A DNA stretch of 21,952 bases. Origin: DASVVT01 sp036386415 (GTDB lineage Bacteria; Acidobacteriota; Blastocatellia; Pyrinomonadales; Pyrinomonadaceae). Shown piece after piece: positions 15,171 to 21,952 of this stretch. The stretch spans positions 1-21,952 of the forward strand of contig DASVVT010000047.1 in the NCBI GenBank assembly GCA_036386415.1, written 5' to 3'. Each line of letters opens with the position of its first letter. Position 1 is the first letter of the stretch. The notes under the pieces are model-generated. The model ran no database searches. It was not told the origin of the DNA and was given only the letters and a program-made list of their open reading frames with translations. Position numbers and translations under genes: made by a program.

Positions 15171-17216
15171 TTACTTTCGTTCGGCAGGAGTGATCTTCAG
15201 TTTGAGCGTCTGGCCTACGGGGCGCACCACCTCGACTTCGTACTCCTGTCCGGCTTTCATCTCTCCGAGCGCATAAGTGTAATCATGTACATTGCGGACC
15301 TCGTGCCCGGCCATCCTGATGATCCGGTCGCCCGCTTTTAATCCTGCCTTCGCTGCCGGAGAACCCTCGCGCACGCCGTCGAGCACGAGTCCGGTAGCCG
15401 AATCACTGTAATTCGGGATCGTGCCGAGATAGACGCGAAAGCTCATCGAGCGGCCAGCCTGCTCGCTGCGGGCTACCGCGTACGTGGGTCTGCGCTCGCT
15501 GTCGTCAACAGAGCTTATGATTTTGGCGACGAAGGAGAGGATGCGCGCCTCATCCGCGTAATTAATCTTGTCGGCTGTATCCGAGGGTTTGTGATAATCC
15601 TCATGCGTGCCGGTCCAGAAGAAGAGCACGGGCACTTGCTTCGAGTAGAAAGAGGAATGATCGCTCGGCCCATAGCCGTCTTTGTTGAGCGTGATAGTGA
15701 GCGGGCGCGGCATCGATTCGACTTCACCGAGGCCGCCGGATGCGCCCCGTTGGCGGGCGCTGCTCAAGGAAAGGTTCGACTTCTCTATGATCGTGCGCCA
15801 CTCAGCGGCTGTGCCGACGCCGCCGACGATCAACTTGTTCTCTTTCAGACGCCCGATCATGTCCAGGTTGATCATTGCCACGGTTTGCGCCAGAGGCCGA
15901 ATGGGATGATTGACGTAAAAGCTGGAGCCGAGCAGTCCTTCTTCTTCGCCGCTGAAGGCGATGAAGATGATCGTGCGGCGTGGGCGCGCGTGTTCTGTAG
16001 AGAAGATGCGCGCCAGCTCAAGCATCCCGGCGACACCCGAGGCGTTATCGTCCGCCCCATGATGCACCTCGCCTTCGCGCGCGGCGCGGCTTCCCTCGCC
16101 GCCGCGTCCCAGGTGATCGTAGTGCGCGCCGATCACAATCGCTTCGTCCTTCAGCTTCGGGTCGGAGCCTTCGAGAATGCCGACGACGTTTGTGGCCGCA
16201 GCGCCCAGCCGCAAGACCTCTGTGGAAAGCGACCAGGAGAACTTTTCAAACTCTTTCGGCCCGACGAATCTATTGACATTGACGGTTCCATTCGGCCCGA
16301 GGGGAGCTATTTTCCCGTCCGGTAATTCTACTGTGTACGATCCGTCCACGTTCTTGATGATCTTAAGGTCGCCGCAGGGCGTGACGACCGTCCCGTCAGG
16401 CTTCGTCGTGCTGCTGCCGCAGGTCAGGGATTGACCGACCGCGTGGACGGTTGCGAGCAGGCGATAGGCCGCCGGTTTGCTCAGCACGATGACCGGCAAG
16501 CCCGCCTCACCCGTATTGTCATAATGCAGCTCCGACAACCTGTCGTCGCTGAATTTCGCTTTGTGCGAGAGAAGAATAAGCGCCTTCGCGCCCCTGTCCC
16601 TTGCCGCAGAGGCTTTCCAGCGGGCTTCTCCGTAGCGTGCGAATTTTCCATGCGGATGATCCCCGTCCGGCGTGCCATCCAGCGCAATGACGATCTTGTC
16701 GCGAACGTCCACGCCCGCGTAGTCGTCTTGACTGAGCTCCTTTGCCGCGATGCCGTAATTGACGAATGCCACCGACGCATCCCCAATCTTGCTGTTGGAA
16801 GAGAAGCCCAAAGGCATCCAGTCTTCGCCGACGCGCAGAGTCGTGACGGCCCCGCCCGTCTTCGCCTTCACCGTGAGCGCGTTGCCCTGTCCCAGCTCGA
16901 CGCCCGCGACGTAAGAAAATTCCTGCATGTAGCGGCGAGGAGAGTCGGCCTCAAGAATGGACATGCCGGGCAAGTCTACGCCCACGCTTCGCCTCAGGTG
17001 GTAACGCGCAAACTCTCTGGCGATGTACTCCGCAGCCAGGTCGGCTCCACGGCTGCCGGTTCTGCGTCCTTCCAGCTTCTCGGAAGCAAGGTGAGTCACA
17101 TGAGCGCGCAGGCGCTCGACACTCGGCGCGGGCGCGTCAGCCTGCTTCTGCTGCGCTGTGGCGGCGCTCGCGGCGATCAACGCGATGAGAGAAAGATGTA
17201 GAAGCTTACGACGCAT
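15171..17216 (-). CDS. Secreted M28 family zinc metallopeptidase with PDZ domain
   Basis: A 681-aa exported di-zinc aminopeptidase-type enzyme. Residues 1-21 are a signal peptide (LIALIAASAATAQ). A cap/PA-like region spans about 100-260. The M28 core has H365 in GAHYDHLG, D389 in GADDNASG, E424/E425 in SGEEEG, D452 in NLDMIGR and H542 in EDYHKPSD: the full set of metal ligands and the general base. A PDZ domain (about 595-678) contains GSPAAKAGLKAGDRI. An unusual insert at about 264-320 carries two cysteines (TCGS, PCGD) and a beta-rich DGSYTVELPDGKIAPLGPNG stretch. Likely role is scavenging peptides in the periplasm or outside. It follows the TolB-like gene after 92 bp on the same strand; the ribosome site is weak. 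Confidence 0.93.
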   Translation of the reverse strand: MRRKLLHLSLIALIAASAATAQQKQADAPAPSVERLRAHVTHLASEKLEGRRTGSRGADLAAEYIAREFARYHLRRSVGVDLPGMSILEADSPRRYMQEFSYVAGVELGQGNALTVKAKTGGAVTTLRVGEDWMPLGFSSNSKIGDASVAFVNYGIAAKELSQDDYAGVDVRDKIVIALDGTPDGDHPHGKFARYGEARWKASAARDRGAKALILLSHKAKFSDDRLSELHYDNTGEAGLPVIVLSKPAAYRLLATVHAVGQSLTCGSSTTKPDGTVVTPCGDLKIIKNVDGSYTVELPDGKIAPLGPNGTVNVNRFVGPKEFEKFSWSLSTEVLRLGAAATNVVGILEGSDPKLKDEAIVIGAHYDHLGRGGEGSRAAREGEVHHGADDNASGVAGMLELARIFSTEHARPRRTIIFIAFSGEEEGLLGSSFYVNHPIRPLAQTVAMINLDMIGRLKENKLIVGGVGTAAEWRTIIEKSNLSLSSARQRGASGGLGEVESMPRPLTITLNKDGYGPSDHSSFYSKQVPVLFFWTGTHEDYHKPSDTADKINYADEARILSFVAKIISSVDDSERRPTYAVARSEQAGRSMSFRVYLGTIPNYSDSATGLVLDGVREGSPAAKAGLKAGDRIIRMAGHEVRNVHDYTYALGEMKAGQEYEVEVVRPVGQTLKLKITPAERK

Positions 17217-17308
17217 GAATTTCCGATCTCAAATCTCACATTCCAGATGCCAGCACGTTCGCCGATTGAAGTGGACTGAAACTACTCCAACCCTTCTGCC
17301 CCTCTTTT

Positions 17309-18379
17309 TCATTCCACCCAGTCGGCGATAAAGACGTTCGTCTCGCCAGGGACTTTCGCGTTGCGGTTGGAGGCGAAGACTAGACGGCGGCCATCTGGAG
17401 AGAACATAGGGAAGCCGTCGAAGGTATCGTTAAAGGTGATGCGCTCCAAGCCTGTGCCATCCACTTTCACACTGTAAAGATCGAAGTTGCGTTTCTTCGG
17501 GTCATTGACGTTGGAGGCGAAGATGATGCGCTTGCCTTCGGGGAAGAAGTAGGGCGCGAAGCTGGCTGCGCCGAGGCGTGTGACCTGTCGCCTGTTTGTG
17601 CCGTCCGCGTTCATCACCCGTATCTCAAAGACGTTCGGCTCGATCAACCCTTCCGTGAGTTTCTGCCTGTAGCGCGCGATCTCTGCGGGCGTCTGCGGGT
17701 GATACGAGCGATAGACGATCTGAAGGCCATCGCGTGAGAAGAACGCTCCTCCGTCGTAGCCGAGTTCGGTGGTCAAGCGACGCACGCGCCGTCCGCCAGC
17801 GTCCATCGTATAAATATCAAGGTCGCCGTCGCGCATAGAGGTGAAGACGATTTTACGCCCGTCGGTCGAGAGCGTAGCTTCGGCATCATAGCCGGGCGTC
17901 GCCGTCAGTCGCTTGAGATGCGATCCGTCCGGGCTCGCCGTGAAGATGTCGTAGGAGCTATAGATCGGCCAGACGTAGCCTGTCTTTGAATAGTCGGGTC
18001 TGGGCGGGCACTCGCGCCCCGTCAGGTGCGTTGACGAATAGAGAATCCGGTTGCCCTTCGGAAAGATGTAAGAACAGGTCGTCGTCCCCATGCCCGTTGA
18101 CACCATGTGAACATCCGAGCCGTCTGTCCGCATCGTGTAAATCTGGTCGCACCCTCGGCCATCACGTTTGGATTGAAAGATGAGGCGTGTGCCGTCGCCG
18201 TTGAAATAGGCTTCCGCGTTCTCTCCGCCGAAGGTCAGTTGACGTATGTTGCGTAGATGCTTTTCATTGGGAAGCCCAAGCTGTTCGCCCTGTTGAGGAC
18301 GAGCCGCGACAACTTGCCTTCGTATCTCAAGCGGCGTGACGAGCAGGATCAACGCGGAGAGTATGGTGACTGTCTTCAT
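17309..18379 (-). CDS. TolB-like beta-propeller (PD40) secreted protein
   Basis: A 356-aa protein of WD40-like PD40 repeats. An N-terminal hydrophobic stretch (MKTVTILSALILLVTPLEI) is a probable signal peptide. At least five blades repeat the pattern F(S/N)xDGxxIVFxSxRDG-x-DIYxM-x-DGxxxRxLT, for example RLIFQSKRDG, KIVFTSMRDGDLDIYTMDA, QIVYRSYH, RIIFASNVND and RLVFASNRN. Such proteins usually act as periplasmic scaffolds; TolB itself works with Pal, but no tol/pal gene is here. It precedes the M28 peptidase on the same strand and may be co-expressed. There is no clear ribosome site before the ATG. It is separated from serC by the CGCAAAGGA palindrome. Confidence 0.9.
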   Translation of the reverse strand: MKTVTILSALILLVTPLEIRRQVVAARPQQGEQLGLPNEKHLRNIRQLTFGGENAEAYFNGDGTRLIFQSKRDGRGCDQIYTMRTDGSDVHMVSTGMGTTTCSYIFPKGNRILYSSTHLTGRECPPRPDYSKTGYVWPIYSSYDIFTASPDGSHLKRLTATPGYDAEATLSTDGRKIVFTSMRDGDLDIYTMDAGGRRVRRLTTELGYDGGAFFSRDGLQIVYRSYHPQTPAEIARYRQKLTEGLIEPNVFEIRVMNADGTNRRQVTRLGAASFAPYFFPEGKRIIFASNVNDPKKRNFDLYSVKVDGTGLERITFNDTFDGFPMFSPDGRRLVFASNRNAKVPGETNVFIADWVE

Positions 18380-18397
18380 GGAAACTGGAATCGCCTT

Positions 18398-18491
18398 CTC
18401 TGCGTCCTTTGCGATTAACCTTCGCGTCCTCTGCGTTTAAAGCACCTCTCTAAACGCAAAGGACGCAAAGGGTTTCGCAAAGGACGCAAAG
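18398..18491. repeat. Long inverted repeat, GCAAAGGAC type
   Basis: The left arm 18398-18439 and the right arm 18451-18491 pair over about 41 bp with a few mismatches around an 11-nt loop. Each arm holds two copies of a GCAAAGGACGCAAAG-like unit. It is related in sequence to the 14983-15074 array. It begins 7 bp after the serC stop (minus strand) and lies just upstream of the TolB-like gene. Confidence 0.88.
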
Positions 18492-18497
18492 AACCCC

Positions 18498-19583
18498 TTA
18501 TCCGTTCTTTTTCTCGAACTCTTTCATGAACGCGATGAGCGCCTCGACGCCTTCGCGCGGGAAAGCGTTATAGATCGAGGCGCGTATGCCGCCGACTGAG
18601 CGGTGGCCTTTCAAGCCGTCCAGGCCCGCAGCGGTCGCCTCTGTGGCGAACTGTTTTTCCAGCTCCTCCGTCGGCAGGCGGAACGTGACGTTCATCAGAG
18701 AGCGCGAGTCGGCGTCGGCGTGGCCGCGATAAAAGTCTGTCGCGTCAATCGCATCGTAGAGCATCCCGGCCTTGACTTCGTTCTCGCGCTGCATCCCTCT
18801 GAGGCCGCCCTTCTCCGCGAGCCACTTGCACACCAGGCTGATGATGTAGATGCCGAACGTATTCGGCGTGTTGTAGAGCGAGCGGTTTTCGACGTGCGTG
18901 CGATAGTCCATCATCGTGTGCAGCCCGGCTGGGATGCGCTCCAGGAGGTCGTCGCGGATGATGACGAGCGTGACGCCGCTGGGGCCCATGTTCTTCTGCG
19001 CTCCGGCATAGATGAGCCCGTACTTCTCGACATCTATGGGACGCGAGAGAATGTCCGACGAAGCGTCTGCGACGAGCGGCACCTCATTCGTCTCCGGCTC
19101 CTGCTTAAATTCGACGCCCTGTATCGTCTCGTTCGTAGTGAAGTGCACATAGGCCGCATGCGGGTCTAGCTTCAACTCGTCCTGCTGGGGAACGCGCGAG
19201 AAATTTCCATCCTCTGTGGTCGCGGCGACATTCACCGCGCCCGACATCTTGGCCTCTTTCAGAGCCTTCTTTCCCCAGCTACCCGTGATGATGTAATCGG
19301 CGCTGCCATCCTTCGGCAGCAGGTTCTCCGGAATCATAGAGAACTGGAGGCTCGCGCCCCCTTGCAGGAAGAGGATGTGATAATTATCTGGAACGCCCAG
19401 CAACTCGCGCAGGCCGTTCTCGGCGCGCCCGATGATCTCGTCAAAAGTCTTCGAGCGGTGGCTGATCTCCAGAATAGACATGCCGACTCCGGGCAGGCTC
19501 AACAGCTCGCGCTGCGCCTCTTCCAGCACAGGCATCGGCAGCACCGCCGGGCCAGCGCTGAAGTTATAGATTCGTTCAGTCAT
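18498..19583 (-). CDS. serC: Phosphoserine aminotransferase
   Basis: A 361-aa class V PLP aminotransferase that converts 3-phosphohydroxypyruvate and glutamate to phosphoserine and 2-oxoglutarate in the cytosol. Diagnostic stretches are YNFSAGPAVLP (6-16), LEISHRSK (38-45), LFLQGGASLQF (71-81), VADASSDILSR (171-181), the PLP lysine K197 in GAQKNMGPSG, and the C-terminal GHRSVGGIRASIYNA. Length and motifs match SerC closely, and all active-site stretches are intact. GGGAG lies about 11 nt before the ATG. It is the last gene of the serA-SDR-serC cluster on the minus strand, separated from the SDR by a 7-mer palindrome. Confidence 0.97.
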   Translation of the reverse strand: MTERIYNFSAGPAVLPMPVLEEAQRELLSLPGVGMSILEISHRSKTFDEIIGRAENGLRELLGVPDNYHILFLQGGASLQFSMIPENLLPKDGSADYIITGSWGKKALKEAKMSGAVNVAATTEDGNFSRVPQQDELKLDPHAAYVHFTTNETIQGVEFKQEPETNEVPLVADASSDILSRPIDVEKYGLIYAGAQKNMGPSGVTLVIIRDDLLERIPAGLHTMMDYRTHVENRSLYNTPNTFGIYIISLVCKWLAEKGGLRGMQRENEVKAGMLYDAIDATDFYRGHADADSRSLMNVTFRLPTEELEKQFATEATAAGLDGLKGHRSVGGIRASIYNAFPREGVEALIAFMKEFEKKNG

Positions 19584-19602
19584 AATAGTTTGTCTCCCTC
19601 AG

Positions 19603-19673
19603 GAAGTAAGCAGTGAGCAGTAAGCAGAAAAAGAAAGCAAACTGCTTACTGCTCACTGCTTACTGCTCACTTC
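19603..19673. repeat. Palindromic 7-mer array, AGTAAGC/AGTGAGC type
   Basis: The left arm 19603-19627 alternates AGTAAGC and AGTGAGC. The right arm 19641-19673 has four CTGCTTA/CTGCTCA units, one more than the left arm. The centre is AAAAAGAAAG. The right arm encodes the last residues and stop of the SDR gene on the minus strand; the left arm lies in the leader of serC. Confidence 0.9.
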
Positions 19674-20450
19674 TTTGTCTCCATAAATCGGGCGCAGCGC
19701 GCGACCGACCACGCGCGCTATGAAGGAGCGCGGCACGAGGCGCTCGGATTCCGTCGTCAGGTAATTAGCCCAGCCGGAGATGATGTGCCCACGGCCTCGC
19801 TCCAGTCCGCGCAGGGCTGTTTCGACGACCTGTTCGGGCGTCTGCGCGACGCGCATCGGCGGACGACGGATGCTTGCTGCCTCAAAGAAGTTGGTATCCG
19901 TCACGCCCGGGCAGAGCGCCATCACCTTGATCCCATACGGGCGGTTCTCTTCCCATAGCGCTTCAGAGAAAGAGAGCACAAACGCCTTGGTCGCCGCGTA
20001 GGTGGTCATAAACGGCACGGGCTGAAAACCGGCTGTCGAAGCCACGTTGATGACTGCCCCGCGCCGCCGCTCGCGCATCCCCGCAAGATAAAGGTGCGTG
20101 AGCGCGACGAGCGCGCGGACGTTCAGATCGATCATCCTCAACTCGCGCTCCAGGTCGAGCGAAGCGAACTCACCCATCGAGCCAATGCCCGCGTTGTTAA
20201 TGAGCGTCTCGACGGTGAGGCCGCGCCGCTCTGTCTCATCAAACAATCGTCGGGGCGCGTCACTTTCAGCCAGGTCGAGCGCGACGTACTGCGCGGCAAT
20301 ATTATGAGCGCGACCCAGCTCATTACAAATGGTCGCCAGCTTGTCTTCCGAGCGCGCCACCAGCAAAAGGCTCTCGCCCCGCGCCGCCAGCCTGCGCGCG
20401 AAAGCCTCGCCAATGCCACTTGATGCGCCTGTAATTAGCGTTACGTTCAT
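19653..20450 (-). CDS. Short-chain dehydrogenase/reductase
   Basis: A 265-aa classical SDR, predicted NAD(P)-dependent oxidoreductase. The nucleotide motif is GASSGIG (8-14), with NNAG at 85-88 and the catalytic residues N110, S138, Y151 and K155 (YAATK) all present. R33 after the second strand suggests NADP preference. LCPGVTDTNFF after the active site is typical of the DltE/YqjQ-like SDR group. Substrate is unknown; its place between serA and serC does not by itself imply a serine-pathway role. No Shine-Dalgarno site precedes the ATG because the leader is repeat DNA. The C-terminal KEVSSKQ and TGA stop are encoded by the AGTAAGC palindrome. Confidence 0.92.
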   Translation of the reverse strand: MNVTLITGASSGIGEAFARRLAARGESLLLVARSEDKLATICNELGRAHNIAAQYVALDLAESDAPRRLFDETERRGLTVETLINNAGIGSMGEFASLDLERELRMIDLNVRALVALTHLYLAGMRERRRGAVINVASTAGFQPVPFMTTYAATKAFVLSFSEALWEENRPYGIKVMALCPGVTDTNFFEAASIRRPPMRVAQTPEQVVETALRGLERGRGHIISGWANYLTTESERLVPRSFIARVVGRALRPIYGDKEVSSKQ

Positions 20451-20454
20451 AAAG

Positions 20455-20550
20455 CAGTAGACAGTAGTCAGTAGTCAGGAGCCAGTAGAAAGAAAGGCGG
20501 TTGTCGCTTTCTGTTCTACTGGCTCCTGGCTCCTGGCTACTGACTACTCA
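20455..20550. repeat. Palindromic 7-mer array, CAGTAGT/CAGGAGC type
   Basis: The left arm 20455-20488 reads CAGTAGA, CAGTAGT, CAGTAGT, CAGGAGC, CAGTAG. The right arm 20516-20550 reads CTACTGG, CTCCTGG, CTCCTGG, CTACTGA, CTACTCA. The variant CAGGAGC units occur in both arms, although doubled on one side. The centre starts AAAGAAAG. It fills the whole serA-SDR gap and runs into the end of serA. Confidence 0.9.
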
Positions 20551-21748
20551 GTTTCAATAGATCAAGCTCGATGATATCGGCGTTCTCCGCGCGCAGCTTA
20601 TCAAGGGTCTCGCGCGCGGGTGCATTGTCTAGATTGATGCGCGCGACTGCGGCCTCTGCGCCTTCAAAGACGATGTTCTCCATCTCCTGCACGTTGATCT
20701 CGGCGGCCTTGATGGCATCAAGCACGTGCGCGAGGACGCCTGGACGATCACGGTGGCGCACGACGAGGCGGTGCGTGGCGGGCGTGCGCTGTGCCAGGTT
20801 GACGACGTTCGGCACTTTGCCCGTCTCCTTAAATGTCTGGATGATGCGGACGGTCTCGGCGGCTATCGCCTCCTGCGCCTGATCCGTCGAAGCGCCGATG
20901 TGGTGCGTGCCGTAGAGACTGGCTTCCGCTGCGATCTCGTCCGTGAACTCGCCCGTGGCCGAAGTGGGCTCGCTACTGAAAACGTCCAGCCCGGCGCGTA
21001 TCCCTCGCGTGTGCATCGCATGTGTGAGCGCCGCCTGATCGACGACCTCGCCGCGCGACGTGTTGATAAAATATGCGCCCTCGCGCATCGAGTTGAAAAC
21101 GTCTGCGCCGATCAAGGAACGTGTGTCCGAGTTGAGCGCCAGGTGTACGCTCAGCACGTCTGCGGCGCGCGCCACTTCCTGCGGGCTCTGCTTGTATTCG
21201 ACGCCGAGGCTGGCGGCGCGCTCCGGCGTGAGGCTGCGACTCCAGGCGATGACGGGCATCCCGAAAGCCCTCGCACGCGGGATCATCTCCTGCCCTATGC
21301 GCCCGACGCCGATGAGGCCGAGCGTACGCCCGTAGAGCCCGCGCGCTTTGGAGAACTCTTTCTTGTTCCACTCGCCCCGCCGCAAGCTGATGACGTTGTC
21401 GGCGATGCGACGATCCAGCGCGAGAATCAGCGCGAAGGCTAACTCCGCCACAGCCGTCGAATTTTTGCCCGGACAGTTCGAGACGTAGATGCCACGGCGG
21501 GAGGCGGCGGCCACGTCGATGGTGTTGTAGCCCGCCCCTGCGCGCACGACCAGTTTCAGCGCGCCCGCATCCAGCATCGCCTCCGTCACTTTCGTCGAGC
21601 GCACGACGAGCGCATCGGGACGCGACTGCCCGATGGCTTCGACCAGAAGCTCGTCTTTCAGCTCAGGCCGGTACGACACCTCGCAACCCGCAGCCTGCAA
21701 CCCCTCGCGCCCCGATTCCTCAAACTTATCAGCGATCAGCACATGCAT
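20537..21748 (-). CDS. serA: D-3-phosphoglycerate dehydrogenase with ACT domain
   Basis: A 403-aa enzyme that oxidises 3-phosphoglycerate to 3-phosphohydroxypyruvate with NAD, the first step of serine synthesis. The nucleotide motif GVGRIG is at 147-152. Catalytic R232 (NTSRGE), E260 (SSEPT) and H283 (HHIGAS) are present; H282 replaces the usual proline. A C-terminal ACT domain (about 327-395; RPGVLAHVLDAIKAAEINVQ) is the expected site of serine feedback control. The last residues (SSQ) and the TAG stop come from the palindromic array at 20455-20550. GAGGA lies about 7 nt before the ATG and is formed where another 7-mer array ends. With serC it supplies two of three steps to serine; serB is not in the window. 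Confidence 0.96.
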   Translation of the reverse strand: MHVLIADKFEESGREGLQAAGCEVSYRPELKDELLVEAIGQSRPDALVVRSTKVTEAMLDAGALKLVVRAGAGYNTIDVAAASRRGIYVSNCPGKNSTAVAELAFALILALDRRIADNVISLRRGEWNKKEFSKARGLYGRTLGLIGVGRIGQEMIPRARAFGMPVIAWSRSLTPERAASLGVEYKQSPQEVARAADVLSVHLALNSDTRSLIGADVFNSMREGAYFINTSRGEVVDQAALTHAMHTRGIRAGLDVFSSEPTSATGEFTDEIAAEASLYGTHHIGASTDQAQEAIAAETVRIIQTFKETGKVPNVVNLAQRTPATHRLVVRHRDRPGVLAHVLDAIKAAEINVQEMENIVFEGAEAAVARINLDNAPARETLDKLRAENADIIELDLLKLSSQ

Positions 21749-21758
21749 AGCAGTTCCT

Positions 21759-21792
21759 CAGTAGACAGTAGACAGTAGTCAGTAGCCAGTAG
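21759..21792. repeat. Half array of CAGTAGN 7-mers upstream of serA
   Basis: Five units (CAGTAGA, CAGTAGA, CAGTAGT, CAGTAGC, CAGTAG) are followed by the usual AAAAGAAAA centre. No inverted right arm follows, so this looks like a decayed or single-armed copy. It occupies the immediate serA leader. Confidence 0.85.
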
Positions 21793-21833
21793 AAAAGAAA
21801 ATCTGTTTAGTTAACCTTTGGTGCTAGTTGGAC

Positions 21834-21888
21834 TACAAGCTGAACTCAGCAATTGAGAGATGAATGATTCCCTCTGCGTCAGCTTGTA
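21834..21888. repeat. Inverted repeat with inner hairpin upstream of serA
   Basis: TACAAGCTGA (21834-21843) pairs perfectly over 10 bp with TCAGCTTGTA (21879-21888) around a 35-nt spacer. The spacer contains a smaller CTCA/TGAG hairpin (21845-21857). It could form a branched RNA in the serA leader, or be an unrelated element; no tRNA or known riboswitch could be fitted. Confidence 0.55.
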
Positions 21889-21952
21889 ACCCGTACCATT
21901 GAGCTAAGACATTAAACATCGAGACCGTGTACGCAAGCCGCATCTCGAAGTA

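Noticed and set aside
21811..21910. tRNA gene suggested by a D-arm-like TAGCTCAATGGT
   Set aside because: The expected D-stem partner, anticodon stem and acceptor pairing are missing.

Overview
The window is about 22 kb of GC-rich bacterial chromosome. The gene set is a transmembrane Ser/Thr kinase with a long TPR tail, a secreted M28 peptidase with a PDZ domain, a TolB-like propeller, an exported imidazolonepropionase-type amidohydrolase, and intergenic palindromes built from 7-bp units. Together these suggest Acidobacteriota, perhaps class Blastocatellia. That assignment is an inference from gene style; there is no rRNA here to prove it.

Layout. Positions 80-3886 (+) look like one operon: a plant/GCS2-type glutamate-cysteine ligase, an ABC ATPase, and an ABC permease fused to its own substrate-binding domain. 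The transporter has the OpuC/EgtUV architecture. Then come a small unknown protein (3983-4279, +) and, convergent with it across a hairpin, a secreted Ig-like/carboxypeptidase-regulatory domain protein (4355-4759, -). Positions 4982-9625 (+) carry the amidohydrolase, a membrane-anchored DUF1326-like protein, a GlsB/YeaQ-type membrane protein and an uncharacterised FAD oxidoreductase. Positions 9688-13589 (-) hold a Ser/Thr kinase-TPR gene followed at once by a small peptide gene with two SDPPTTGGGSGGGG units. Further on lies a second, signal-peptide-bearing peptide with the same repeat, apparently broken by a one-base shift. Upstream of the kinase is an internally deleted and frameshifted remnant of a TIR-domain gene (13789-14060, -). 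An RRM/glycine-rich RNA-binding protein follows (14360-14764, +). The rest (15171-21748, -) is the M28 peptidase, the TolB-like protein and a serine-biosynthesis cluster serA - SDR - serC.

How the parts fit. serA and serC encode the first two steps of the phosphorylated serine pathway, with an SDR of unknown substrate between them. The ligase plus EgtUV-like transporter suggests low-molecular-weight thiol (or thione) metabolism. The kinase and the two SDPP-glycine peptides form a candidate undescribed pair: the peptides share a repeat, one is coupled to the kinase by 25 nt, and one has an export signal.

The most striking non-coding structure is a set of intergenic inverted repeats whose arms are tandem 7-mers. 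The 7-mer differs between loci (AATCCGC, CAGTAGT, AGGGATG, AGTAAGC), but several share an A/G-rich AAAGAAAG-type centre. In three genes the repeat runs into the reading frame and supplies the last few codons and the stop.
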